Positions 1-8,456 of a stretch of 34,612 nucleotides of DNA are shown here, in pieces (position 1 is the stretch's first letter; every line of letters begins with the position of its first letter). The position numbers and the translations under genes are program-made. This stretch comes from Flavobacteriaceae bacterium UBA2540 (lineage in GTDB: Bacteria > Bacteroidota > Bacteroidia > Flavobacteriales > Flavobacteriaceae), in contig DDMS01000064.1 in assembly GCA_002340765.1 (NCBI GenBank), forward strand, positions 751 through 35,362, in the 5' to 3' direction. The notes below the pieces were generated by a model, which saw only the letters and a program-made list of their open reading frames with translations, did not search any database and was not told the DNA's origin.

Positions 1-1722
1 TATTACGATTATTACCAACCTGAAGCATATATTCCTTTAACAGGAACTTATATCGAAAAAGATTTGTCCATCAATGATGATATTGAACGCTTAAGATTAA
101 GCACCACTTCTTCCCTACTTTCTGGTAGACGTGATGTTTTGGTGGTTGCGTCTGTTTCGTGTTTATATGGAATTGGAAATCCTGTCGAATTCAAAAAAAA
201 TGTGATTCTTGTAGAAGTTGGACAGCAAATTACACGAACCAAATTTTTGCATCAACTCGTAACAAGTTTATATTCTAGAACTGAACACGACATCAAAAGT
301 GGAACTTTTAAAGTGAAAGGAGATTTAGTAACAATTTATCCTTCTTATGGAGATAATGGTTTAAGGATTCATTTTTTTGGGGACGAAATCGAAGAAATTG
401 AATCTTTTGGTTTGGAAAGCAATGCCATCATTGAAACTTTTCAAGAATTGACTATTTACCCTGCTACTTTGTTTGTTACTTCTCCTGATGTGTTGCAAAA
501 TGCCATACATCAAATTCAAGAAGACATGGTAAAACAAGTAGATTTTTTCAATGTAATCGGCAAACATTTAGAGGCAAAACGCTTGAAAGAACGAACAGAA
601 TTTGATCTAGAAATGATCCGTGAATTAGGTTATTGTTCAGGAATCGAAAATTATTCACGCTATTTAGATGGACGTGAACCTGGTACAAGACCTTTCTGTT
701 TGTTGGATTATTTTCCAGAAGATTATTTAATGATTATTGATGAAAGTCATGTTACGATTCCACAAACCCATGCCATGTATGGAGGTGATAGAAGTAGAAA
801 AGAAAATTTGGTGGAATATGGATTTCGTTTGCCGGCTGCTATGGATAACAGACCACTAAAATTTGAAGAGTTTGAAGCCATCCAAAATCAAACCATTTTT
901 GTGAGTGCCACTCCTGCAGATTACGAATTGCAGAAAACAGAAGGGGTTTTTGTGGAGCAAATTATTCGTCCAACTGGGTTGCTAGATCCTGTGATTGAAA
1001 TAAGACCAAGTCTAAATCAAATTGATGATTTAATTGAAGAAATTCAGATTCGAGTTGAAAAAAACGAACGAACTTTGGTCACCACTTTAACAAAAAGAAT
1101 GGCTGAAGAGCTAACAAAATACCTAACAAGAGTGGATATTCGTTGTAGGTATATTCATTCAGATGTAGATACTTTAGAGCGTGTTCAAATCATGCAAGAT
1201 TTGCGAAAAGGGCTGTTTGATGTTCTAATTGGGGTCAATTTGTTACGTGAAGGATTAGATTTGCCAGAAGTTTCGTTGGTTGCCATTTTAGATGCTGACA
1301 AAGAAGGTTTTTTACGTTCACATCGTTCATTGACCCAAACTATTGGACGAGCTGCAAGAAATGTTAATGGTTTGGCAATTTTATATGCAGACAAAATCAC
1401 CAATAGCATCCAAAAAACTATTGATGAAACGAACAGAAGACGTGAAAAACAAGTGATTTATAATACTGCAAACAACATCACTCCTACTCAAATAATAAAA
1501 AAAATTGATGATTCTCTGACTAAAAATGCCATTTCAAGTTTTCATTATGACAATGCCATTCAAAAAGCAGCAGAACAAGATTTGGAATACTTGCCAAAAG
1601 AAGAAATAGAAAAACGCATTAGAGAAAAACGCAAACAAATGGAAGCTGCTGCAAAATCGTTGGATTTTATTGTCGCTGCAAAATTACGCGATGAAATTCA
1701 GGTTTTAAAAAAAATTTTGTGA
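1..1722 (+). CDS. uvrB: UvrB, excinuclease ABC subunit B (5' end outside window)
   Basis: This is the damage-verifying helicase-like subunit of UvrABC nucleotide excision repair. The frame is open from base 1 (YYDYYQPEAYIP), so the gene starts upstream. About 573 residues are visible of a usual 660-670, and the Walker A segment lies outside the window. Visible family marks, in order, are SVSCLYGIGNP, the DEAD-like IDESHVTIPQTHAMYGGD, FVSATPADYE, the helicase-domain block LLREGLDLPEVSLVAILDAD, QTIGRAARN (motif VI), and a C-terminal UVR helix pair (MEAAAKSLDFIVAAKLRDEI) that contacts UvrC. An apparent TTG start at 64 is internal and should not be used. No clear terminator follows it. Identification is secure; only the N-terminus is missing. 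Confidence 0.97.
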   Translation, partial: YYDYYQPEAYIPLTGTYIEKDLSINDDIERLRLSTTSSLLSGRRDVLVVASVSCLYGIGNPVEFKKNVILVEVGQQITRTKFLHQLVTSLYSRTEHDIKSGTFKVKGDLVTIYPSYGDNGLRIHFFGDEIEEIESFGLESNAIIETFQELTIYPATLFVTSPDVLQNAIHQIQEDMVKQVDFFNVIGKHLEAKRLKERTEFDLEMIRELGYCSGIENYSRYLDGREPGTRPFCLLDYFPEDYLMIIDESHVTIPQTHAMYGGDRSRKENLVEYGFRLPAAMDNRPLKFEEFEAIQNQTIFVSATPADYELQKTEGVFVEQIIRPTGLLDPVIEIRPSLNQIDDLIEEIQIRVEKNERTLVTTLTKRMAEELTKYLTRVDIRCRYIHSDVDTLERVQIMQDLRKGLFDVLIGVNLLREGLDLPEVSLVAILDADKEGFLRSHRSLTQTIGRAARNVNGLAILYADKITNSIQKTIDETNRRREKQVIYNTANNITPTQIIKKIDDSLTKNAISSFHYDNAIQKAAEQDLEYLPKEEIEKRIREKRKQMEAAAKSLDFIVAAKLRDEIQVLKKIL

Positions 1723-1754
1723 TTTGAAAATTTTAAAGTAAACCACCATTTAAC

Positions 1755-1919
1755 TTATAAATCCAAATTAAAATTTATATGTTTATAAAGATTTAAATGA
1801 TTAGAGAAGACCGCAAAGGTATGAACGACTCTTTCTTCTTCATCTTGTATTTGGAAGTTTATCTTACCTGGTATATTTTTAAATTTATTATTTAAATTTT
1901 TTAGAGCGGGTGGTGTCAT
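1755..1919 (-). CDS. Possible 54-aa ORF or gene remnant, unrecognised
   Basis: An uninterrupted reading starts at an ATG (1919-1917) and ends at TAA (1757-1755). It contains the phrase NIPGKINFQIQDEEERVV and ends FNLDL. No ribosome binding site or TAnnTTTG box precedes it. It lies alone in the 392-bp spacer between uvrB and the end of sucC. The layout PGK, F-I-D-EE, then FxLDL faintly recalls the extreme C-terminus of Bacteroidota DNA polymerase III alpha, so a stranded gene fragment is possible, but this is from memory and unverified. It may equally be chance. The rest of the spacer (about 1920-2040) shows only AT-rich sequence. Confidence 0.22.
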   Translation of the reverse strand: MTPPALKNLNNKFKNIPGKINFQIQDEEERVVHTFAVFSNHLNLYKHINFNLDL

Positions 1920-2057
1920 AATTAAAATTTTTAAAACATTATGTAAAAAAAATAATCCAAAGAAGATATCAATATTGCTTTTATATATGAAATTTTGATT
2001 TACAATTATTTATATAAATCGGTTGTAAAAACAATACTGTTTATGAGTCCAAACCAT

Positions 2058-2075
2058 AAAAAAACCCTGGTTTTT
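2058..2075 (-). terminator. Weak terminator hairpin after sucC
   Basis: Read on the minus strand this is AAAAAC-CAGG-GTTTTT followed by two more T. The short AT-rich stem and T tail lie about 40 bases past the sucC stop. It is weak, but no better candidate exists in the spacer. Confidence 0.4.
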
Positions 2076-2114
2076 ACTAGGACTTGTAATTAATTTATAT
2101 GTAACCTAAAAAAA

Positions 2115-3311
2115 CTAAGCACTTAACACTTCTTGCACTTTATCAGCAGCTTCTTGAAACTCAGTTGCCGAAATAATTTTCATCCCTGAATTGTCAATCA
2201 ATTCTTTTGCTTCTTTCGCATTTGTTCCTTGCAATCTGCAAATAATTGGCACTTTAATTTTATCGCCCATGTTTTTGTAGGCATCTATGACACCTTGCGC
2301 AACTCTGTCACAACGAACAATTCCACCAAAAATATTTACCAAAATCGCTTTTACATTTGGGTCTCTCAAAATGATTCCGAAAGCAATTTCTACTCTTTGA
2401 GCATCTGCGGTTCCTCCAACATCCAAAAAGTTTGCAGGCTCTCCTCCAGATTCTTTAATCAAGTCCATGGTTCCCATTGCCAATCCTGCTCCATTTACCA
2501 TACATCCAACATTTCCGTCTAAATCAACATAGTTCAAACCTGCTGCTTTAGCTTCAACTTCAATCGGATTTTCTTCACGTAAATCACGCATTGCTTCATA
2601 ATCTTTATGCCGAAATAATGCATTCTCATCCAACGTTACTTTTGCATCCACTGCCATGATTTTATCATCCGAAGTTTTCAACACAGGATTGATTTCAAAC
2701 ATAGACGAATCCGATTTGATATAAGCTGTATATAACGCAGTAACAAACTGAGTCATTTCTTTGAAAGCATTTCCTGATAAGCCTAAATTAAACGCAATTT
2801 TACGTGTTTGAAAAGGCATAATTCCCAATAAAGGGTCAATTTCTTCTGTGAAAATTAAGTGAGGCGTTTCTTCTGCAACCGCTTCAATATCCATTCCACC
2901 CTCTGTAGAATAAATGATCATGTTTTTGCCAGTGGCTCTGTTCAACAAAACAGAAATATAAAATTCTTCAGGATTTGAATCCCCAGGATAATACACATCT
3001 TCTGCAATCAACACTTGGTTTACCAATTTACCTTCTGCAGAAGTTTGCGGCGTAATCAACATCATACCCAAAATTTCGCCAGAAATACGTTCTACATCGC
3101 CCAAGTTTTTTGCCAATTTTACGCCTCCGCCTTTACCACGTCCTCCAGCATGAATTTGCGCTTTGATTACATGCCAACCTGTGCCAGTTTCTTCGGTTAA
3201 CTTTTTAGCAGCTGTAACAGCTTCATCAGTTGTGCTTACAACAATTCCTCTTTGGATTCTTACTCCAAAACTGCTTAATATTTGTTTTCCTTGGTATTCG
3301 TGTAAATTCAT
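2115..3311 (-). CDS. sucC: Succinyl-CoA synthetase (ADP-forming) beta subunit
   Basis: With SucD this converts succinyl-CoA and ADP to succinate and ATP in the TCA cycle; the beta subunit binds nucleotide and gives specificity. The 398-aa length is normal. The start MNLHEYQGKQIL is the family N-terminus. The ATP-grasp region includes IKAQIHAGGRGKGGGVKLA. The C-terminal CoA-ligase domain shows NFLDVGGTA and ILVNIFGGIVRCD. sucD is not adjacent, so the subunits are encoded apart here. The gene is monocistronic, reads leftward, and is preceded by a TATTTTTG promoter box. Confidence 0.97.
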   Translation of the reverse strand: MNLHEYQGKQILSSFGVRIQRGIVVSTTDEAVTAAKKLTEETGTGWHVIKAQIHAGGRGKGGGVKLAKNLGDVERISGEILGMMLITPQTSAEGKLVNQVLIAEDVYYPGDSNPEEFYISVLLNRATGKNMIIYSTEGGMDIEAVAEETPHLIFTEEIDPLLGIMPFQTRKIAFNLGLSGNAFKEMTQFVTALYTAYIKSDSSMFEINPVLKTSDDKIMAVDAKVTLDENALFRHKDYEAMRDLREENPIEVEAKAAGLNYVDLDGNVGCMVNGAGLAMGTMDLIKESGGEPANFLDVGGTADAQRVEIAFGIILRDPNVKAILVNIFGGIVRCDRVAQGVIDAYKNMGDKIKVPIICRLQGTNAKEAKELIDNSGMKIISATEFQEAADKVQEVLSA

Positions 3312-3334
3312 TTGTATAGCTTTTTTAACGCTCG

Positions 3335-3342
3335 CAAAAATA
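3335..3342 (-). promoter_or_regulatory. sucC promoter -7 box
   Basis: TATTTTTG on the minus strand fits the Bacteroidota -7 consensus TAnnTTTG and lies 23 bases before the sucC ATG. No TTG stands at the expected spacing upstream. Confidence 0.45.
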
Positions 3343-3494
3343 CAAATTCAAACACAAAACATCCCATAATATTTTACTAAATATGATCAAAATGAATTTT
3401 ATTTTTTTTAAAAACATAAATAAATTCATATTTAATTAATAGTAAAAAAAACGAAATACTTTTTAAAAATTTTAAAAATCCAGCTGATTTTTTA

Positions 3495-3502
3495 TACTTT
3501 CG
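3495..3502 (+). promoter_or_regulatory. Possible promoter -7 box for the lolD operon
   Basis: TACTTTCG has one mismatch to TAnnTTTG and lies 20 bases before the ATG at 3523. There is no good -33 element. Confidence 0.3.
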
Positions 3503-3522
3503 TAGTAAATTTAATAGAGCTA

Positions 3523-4182
3523 ATGATTGTTGCAGAAAATATTCACAAATATTATGGGGATGTTGAAGTTTTGAAAGGCGTGAATTTGCACATCAAAAAA
3601 GGTGAAATCGTTGCTATTGTTGGTCCTTCAGGTGCTGGAAAAACAACTTTATTGCAAATTTTAGGAACATTAGATCAACCTAAAAAGCAAACTGAATTTA
3701 AACTTAACGTTAATCAAACTTCTTTAAAAAATCTTTCTGACAAACAACTTTCAGAATTTAGAAATAAACACATTGGTTTTATTTTTCAATTTCATCAATT
3801 ATTGCCCGAATTTACAGCTTTAGAAAATGTTTGTATTCCAGCTTTTATTGCTAAGAAATCAAAAAAAGAAGCTGAAAACGAAGCAAAAAAAATCCTTGAT
3901 TTCTTGGGATTGTCCCACAGATTGCAACACAAACCCAATGAACTTTCAGGAGGTGAACAACAAAGAGTGGCAGTTGCAAGAGCTTTAATTAACAATCCAA
4001 ATGTGATTTTGGCTGACGAACCAAGTGGAAATTTGGATAGTGAATCTGCAAAAAATCTACATGAATTGTTTTTTAAATTGCGTGACGAATTTGGACAAAC
4101 TTTCGTTTTAGTGACACACAATGAAGAATTGGCAAGTATGGCTGACAGAAAGCTCATTATGATTGATGGCAAGATTATCTAG
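3523..4182 (+). CDS. lolD: ABC transporter ATP-binding protein, LolD/MacB type
   Basis: This is a 219-aa nucleotide-binding subunit. Visible motifs are Walker A GPSGAGKT (residues 34-41), signature LSGGEQQR (141-148), Walker B VILADEPSGN (161-170) and the switch histidine in VTHNEE (H199). The LPEFTALENV and DEPSGNLD spelling belongs to the LolD/FtsE/MacB group, which drives lipoprotein release or mechanotransmission at the inner membrane and is not an importer ATPase. No permease gene is adjacent, so the partner must be elsewhere. LolD is the best guess; FtsE or a MacB-type ATPase cannot be excluded. It begins a tight plus-strand gene run, with the next ORF 3 bases on. Confidence 0.85.
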   Translation: MIVAENIHKYYGDVEVLKGVNLHIKKGEIVAIVGPSGAGKTTLLQILGTLDQPKKQTEFKLNVNQTSLKNLSDKQLSEFRNKHIGFIFQFHQLLPEFTALENVCIPAFIAKKSKKEAENEAKKILDFLGLSHRLQHKPNELSGGEQQRVAVARALINNPNVILADEPSGNLDSESAKNLHELFFKLRDEFGQTFVLVTHNEELASMADRKLIMIDGKII

Positions 4183-4185
4183 GAA

Positions 4186-4953
4186 ATGACCCATCAAGAT
4201 TTAAAAGATTTTTTAGACGAAAAAGTAGTGCTTTATAACAATCCTAAATTTATAGAAGCCGATCCCATTCAAATTCCACATCAATTTTCTAAAAAAGAAG
4301 ACATCGAAATTGCTGCATTTTTAACGGCAACCATTTCTTGGGGAAATCGAAAAATGATCATTCAAAATGCATCTAAAATGATGGAATTGTTAGATTATCA
4401 TCCTTATGATTTTGTCATGAATCATCAAGAAAATGACCTAAAATCTTTTGAAAATTTTGTTCACAGAACTTTTAATTCAGGTGATTTAAAACAATTTATT
4501 AAATCATTAAAACACATTTATCAAAATCATGATGGATTAGAAAAAGCGCTTTTAATCAAAGATGATTCAAAAACGTATCAAAAAGCTATTCATGAATTCA
4601 AGGGGTTTTTTTTTGAAATTCCACATCAAAATAGAACTAAAAAACATATTTCTGACCCTATGAAAAACACAGCAGCCAAACGTATCAATATGTTTTTACG
4701 TTGGATGGTTAGAAACGATAAAACTGGAGTTGATTTTGGTATTTGGAAAACGCACAGTCCTGCAAATTTGTCTTGTCCTTTGGATGTTCACTCTGGAAAT
4801 GTTGCCCGAAAATTAAATCTAATTTCAAGAGTTCAAAACGATTGGAAAGCCTTATCAGAACTGGATAAAAAATTGAGAAAACTCGATAAAAATGATCCTG
4901 TAAAATATGATTTTGCTTTATTTGGTTTGGGCGTTTTCGAAAAGTTTTCATAA
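4186..4953 (+). CDS. TIGR02757 / DUF2400 family protein
   Basis: This 255-aa cytoplasmic protein belongs to the conserved Bacteroidota family TIGR02757 (DUF2400). Recognisable phrases are DPIQIPHQF near the N-terminus, AAFLTATISWGNRKMI, the central KRINMFLRWMVRNDKTGVDFG and the terminal DFALFGLGV. There is no signal peptide or TM segment. Biochemical function is, to my knowledge, not established. The FLRWMVR-GVD segment is conserved and looks like a binding site. It starts 3 bases after the lolD-like gene and is surely co-transcribed with it. Confidence 0.85.
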   Translation: MTHQDLKDFLDEKVVLYNNPKFIEADPIQIPHQFSKKEDIEIAAFLTATISWGNRKMIIQNASKMMELLDYHPYDFVMNHQENDLKSFENFVHRTFNSGDLKQFIKSLKHIYQNHDGLEKALLIKDDSKTYQKAIHEFKGFFFEIPHQNRTKKHISDPMKNTAAKRINMFLRWMVRNDKTGVDFGIWKTHSPANLSCPLDVHSGNVARKLNLISRVQNDWKALSELDKKLRKLDKNDPVKYDFALFGLGVFEKFS

Positions 4954-5017
4954 GAAATTAACAAGTTTATAGTATTCAATTTATTTGTGTTATTTTTAAT
5001 TTCTTAAATCAATTTTC

Positions 5018-6502
5018 ATGAAAAAAACAATCTTCTTTCTAATCATTTTATGCTCACAAATTTTACAATCTCAAGACCTAAGAATTCCACTTGACACTAT
5101 GGTTGTAACAACGAATTCTGTTGTTATCAAAGGAAAAACAGTTCCTTATAAAGCCACAACTGGGATGCAACCTGTTTGGAATGACAATGGCGAAATTATT
5201 GCTTCTTTATATTATACCTACTACAAAAGAAGTGATGTAAAAAACGATGAAGAGCGCCCAATTATCATGTCTTTTAATGGTGGTCCTGGCTCAGCTTCAG
5301 TTTGGATGCACATTGCATACACCGGACCTAAAGTGTTAAAAATTGATGATGAGGGTTATCCTGTGCAACCCTATGGAATTAAAGATAATTCAAATTCAAT
5401 TTTGGATATTGCTGATGTTGTTTATATAAATCCAGTAAATACTGCCTATTCAAGACCTATTATTACCGAAGGAAAAAAATTGGACAAATCTCAGTTTTTC
5501 GGAATTAATGCAGATATTAAGTATTTATCAGGTTGGCTGAACACCTTTATCACAAGGAATAATCGTTGGAAATCTCCAAAATACATTATCGGTGAAAGTT
5601 ATGGAGGAACACGTGTTATGGGTTTAGCTGCAGAATTACAAAATAAACAATGGATGTATTTGAATGGTGTAATTATGGTTTCACCTGCTGATTATAAAGT
5701 GTTAAGAACGGAAAGTTCATTAGATTATGCCATAAATCTTCCTTATTTCACAGCCACAGCTTGGCATCACAAAATCTTGCCCGCCGAACTTCAAAACAAA
5801 GATTTATTAGAAATTTTGCCAGAGGCGGAGGATTTTGCCATAAATAGATTATTACCAGCAATTGCAAAAGGAGGATTTATTTCCGAAAATGAAAAAAACT
5901 CAATTGCAGAAAAAATAGCTTTTTACTCGGGATTAAGCAAAAAAGTTGTGATGCAAAATAATCTAGAAATTTCTCCAAGTTTTTACTGGAAAGAATTATT
6001 GAGAGACAAAACTGGTCAAACAATTGGACGATTGGATTCAAGATATTTAGGAATTGACAAACGAGAAATTGGTGAAGACACAGATTACAACCCAGAGTTG
6101 ACTTCATGGTTGCATTCTTTTACTCCAGCAATCAATTATTATATTAGAGAAGAATTGAATTTCAAAACTGATGTTAAATACAATCTTTTTGGCCCTGTTT
6201 CTCCTTGGGACAATAATAACGATAATGTTAGAGAAGGTTTGCGACAAGCAATGGCTCAAAATCCTTATTTAAAAGTATTAATTCAATCAGGCTATTATGA
6301 TGGTGCAACCACTTATTCTGCTGCAAAATATACCATGTGGAAAACTGATCCAAGTGGAAAAATGAAAGATCGTTTTACGTTTAAAGGTTATAGAAGTGGA
6401 CACATGATGTATTTAAGAAGTGAAGATTTACAAAAATCAAATGATGATTTACGCGAATTCATAAATAACAGTTTATCTAAAAATAAATCTGCAAAATACT
6501 GA
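5018..6502 (+). CDS. Secreted serine carboxypeptidase, peptidase family S10
   Basis: The 494-aa protein has a signal peptide (about residues 1-18, MKKTIFFLIILCSQILQS), so it acts in the periplasm or outside. The S10 fold marks are the oxyanion-hole SFNGGPGSASVW (85-96) and nucleophile GESYGG with Ser194. The catalytic Asp428 lies in SGYYDGATTY, and His462 in RSGHMMYL. S10 enzymes remove C-terminal residues from peptides, usually at acid pH. A 64-bp gap separates it from the TIGR02757 gene and only 4 bp from the next gene, so it probably shares their transcript. No TAnnTTTG box is visible in the gap. Confidence 0.93.
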   Translation: MKKTIFFLIILCSQILQSQDLRIPLDTMVVTTNSVVIKGKTVPYKATTGMQPVWNDNGEIIASLYYTYYKRSDVKNDEERPIIMSFNGGPGSASVWMHIAYTGPKVLKIDDEGYPVQPYGIKDNSNSILDIADVVYINPVNTAYSRPIITEGKKLDKSQFFGINADIKYLSGWLNTFITRNNRWKSPKYIIGESYGGTRVMGLAAELQNKQWMYLNGVIMVSPADYKVLRTESSLDYAINLPYFTATAWHHKILPAELQNKDLLEILPEAEDFAINRLLPAIAKGGFISENEKNSIAEKIAFYSGLSKKVVMQNNLEISPSFYWKELLRDKTGQTIGRLDSRYLGIDKREIGEDTDYNPELTSWLHSFTPAINYYIREELNFKTDVKYNLFGPVSPWDNNNDNVREGLRQAMAQNPYLKVLIQSGYYDGATTYSAAKYTMWKTDPSGKMKDRFTFKGYRSGHMMYLRSEDLQKSNDDLREFINNSLSKNKSAKY

Positions 6503-6506
6503 GTAA

Positions 6507-8456
6507 ATGCAATTCAAAAATCCTGAAATACTTTACTTTTTTTGGATACTTATTATTCCCATTTTAGTGCATCTTTTTCACTTGCAAAAATTTGTCAAAG
6601 TACCTTTTACAAACGTTGCTTTTTTAAAAAAAATAATTCAGGATTCTAGGCAAAGTTCTAGAATAAAAAAATGGTTAATTTTATCAATAAGAATGTTACT
6701 ATTTTTAGCGATACTTTTTATATTTTCACAACCATATTTTAGTAATAAAAATGCTACTAAACTACAACATTTTTGGATTTATTTAGACAATTCTTTGAGT
6801 ATGCAAGCAAGAGGAGAGAAAGGGTTTTTATTACCAATTGCAGTAAATGAAATTATAGAAAGCGTACCTCAACAGAGCACTTTTACTTTATTAACAAATG
6901 ATAATTTTCATGAAGAAATTTCATATTTAGAATTTAAAAAAACACTATTAAATATTCAGAATACTGCAAAAATAGTAGATTTAAATAGTGTGTTTTTAAA
7001 AATTAATTCAATTTCAAAAAATAAAATTAAAACTTCAAATGAAATAATTTTAATATCTGATTTTCAATATGATTATAATAATAAGTTTACAAATGTAACG
7101 CCCTCTTTTACCGCTATAAAGTTACAAGAATCTCAAAAAAGCAACCTTTCAATAGATAGTATTTTTATCAGCAACAATGCAAACCAAAATTTGACAATAT
7201 CTGTAGTTTTAAAAAATCAAGGAGCATCAAAAGACAATGTTCCTATTGCAATTTTTAACGATGAAAAACTAATCAGCAAACAATTATTTTCAGTTGGAAA
7301 AGATACGCTAAAAACAGTTACCTTTTCAATTCAAAATCAAGAGAAAATTAAAGGTAAAGTAGAAATTACTTTTAGCGATACTTTTGGATTTGACAATATA
7401 TTTTATTTCACAGTAAATTCAACCAAAAAATCGAATGTTTTAGCAATTGGAAATGAAACTGATTTTTTATCAAAAATTTATACAGAGGATGAATTTAACT
7501 TAGTTCAAAATACATTGCAAAATGTCAATTATAATATCCTTAAAAAACAACAATTAATTATCTTGTATGAACTTGAAAATATTCCTGAAACTTTATCAAA
7601 CAGCTTGCAAGTTTTTTCAAATAATGGAGGAACAGTTGTGATAGTTCCTAATAGTAATTCATCTATCTTTTCTTACAATAATTTTCTTCAAAATTTGACA
7701 TCAGCGAAAATTGATTCAAAAATTATTGACAATTTAAAAATTACCAATATCAATTTCAATCATCCATTTTTTCAAAATGTATTTTCAAAAAAAGTGAATA
7801 ATTTTCAATATCCCACTGTTAACCAATTTTTTACTTTTCAATCGAAAAATAGCAGTGAAATTATAACTTTCGAGAACAATTCGCCTTTTTTAATTCAAAT
7901 AAAGGCTGCCAATAGGTCCATTTATTTGTTTTCAAGTGCGATTAACAAAAAAAATAGTAACCTCTTGAATTCGCCTTTAATTGTTCCGATTTTTTTTAAT
8001 TTTGGAAAATTTAGTTTTCAACATTCTCAATTATACTATTATTTGGAAAAAGAAAATCAGATTGATGTTGAGATTCAGCTTCAAAAAGATGAAATTTTAG
8101 AAATTTCAAATTCAAATTCAACATTTATTCCATCTCAACAAGTTTTTCAAAATAAAGTGAAAATTACGACCAAAGAACAGCCTTCAGAAGCTGGATTTTA
8201 CAACATCCAAAGAAAAAAGGAAATAAATGAAATCATTGCGTTTAATATGCCAAAAGAAGAGAGTATTCTTCAATTTCTTGATATTTCTAATCTGAAAGAT
8301 GAATCAAATGATATCAATATCTCCTCCTCTATTTCAACTGCTTTTCAAAAAATGAATAAAAAAAATGAAGTTCAATGGCTTTGGAAATGGTTTTTAGCTT
8401 TGGCAATTGTATCTTTGTTATTAGAAATTTTAATTTTGAAATTCTATAAATCATGA
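6507..8456 (+). CDS. BatA-domain membrane protein with VWA-like region
   Basis: The 649-aa protein opens with the double-TM BatA N-terminal domain (TIGR02226 type): helix at about 8-24, the linker VPFTNVAFLKKI, helix at about 52-72. A VWA-like fold follows, with a MIDAS-type DNSLSM (near residue 92). The long C-terminal half is low-complexity and Asn/Ser/Lys-rich. A last TM helix (about 625-646, WFLALAIVSLLLEILIL) precedes the C-terminus. The large middle part thus lies in the periplasm. Proteins of this type occur in Bacteroidota envelope clusters, but their substrate is unknown. It is not linked here to the MoxR/BatABCDE operon. The last 4 bases overlap the next start (ATGA), indicating translational coupling. 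Confidence 0.85.
   Translation: MQFKNPEILYFFWILIIPILVHLFHLQKFVKVPFTNVAFLKKIIQDSRQSSRIKKWLILSIRMLLFLAILFIFSQPYFSNKNATKLQHFWIYLDNSLSMQARGEKGFLLPIAVNEIIESVPQQSTFTLLTNDNFHEEISYLEFKKTLLNIQNTAKIVDLNSVFLKINSISKNKIKTSNEIILISDFQYDYNNKFTNVTPSFTAIKLQESQKSNLSIDSIFISNNANQNLTISVVLKNQGASKDNVPIAIFNDEKLISKQLFSVGKDTLKTVTFSIQNQEKIKGKVEITFSDTFGFDNIFYFTVNSTKKSNVLAIGNETDFLSKIYTEDEFNLVQNTLQNVNYNILKKQQLIILYELENIPETLSNSLQVFSNNGGTVVIVPNSNSSIFSYNNFLQNLTSAKIDSKIIDNLKITNINFNHPFFQNVFSKKVNNFQYPTVNQFFTFQSKNSSEIITFENNSPFLIQIKAANRSIYLFSSAINKKNSNLLNSPLIVPIFFNFGKFSFQHSQLYYYLEKENQIDVEIQLQKDEILEISNSNSTFIPSQQVFQNKVKITTKEQPSEAGFYNIQRKKEINEIIAFNMPKEESILQFLDISNLKDESNDINISSSISTAFQKMNKKNEVQWLWKWFLALAIVSLLLEILILKFYKS

Noticed and set aside
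3795..4172. Minus-strand 125-codon reading inside the lolD-like gene
   Set aside because: It is antisense to an ABC ATPase with all motifs intact.
4954..5017. Possible promoter for the S10 peptidase
   Set aside because: TTTATTTG-like words are present but none matches TAnnTTTG; transcription from the lolD side explains it as well.
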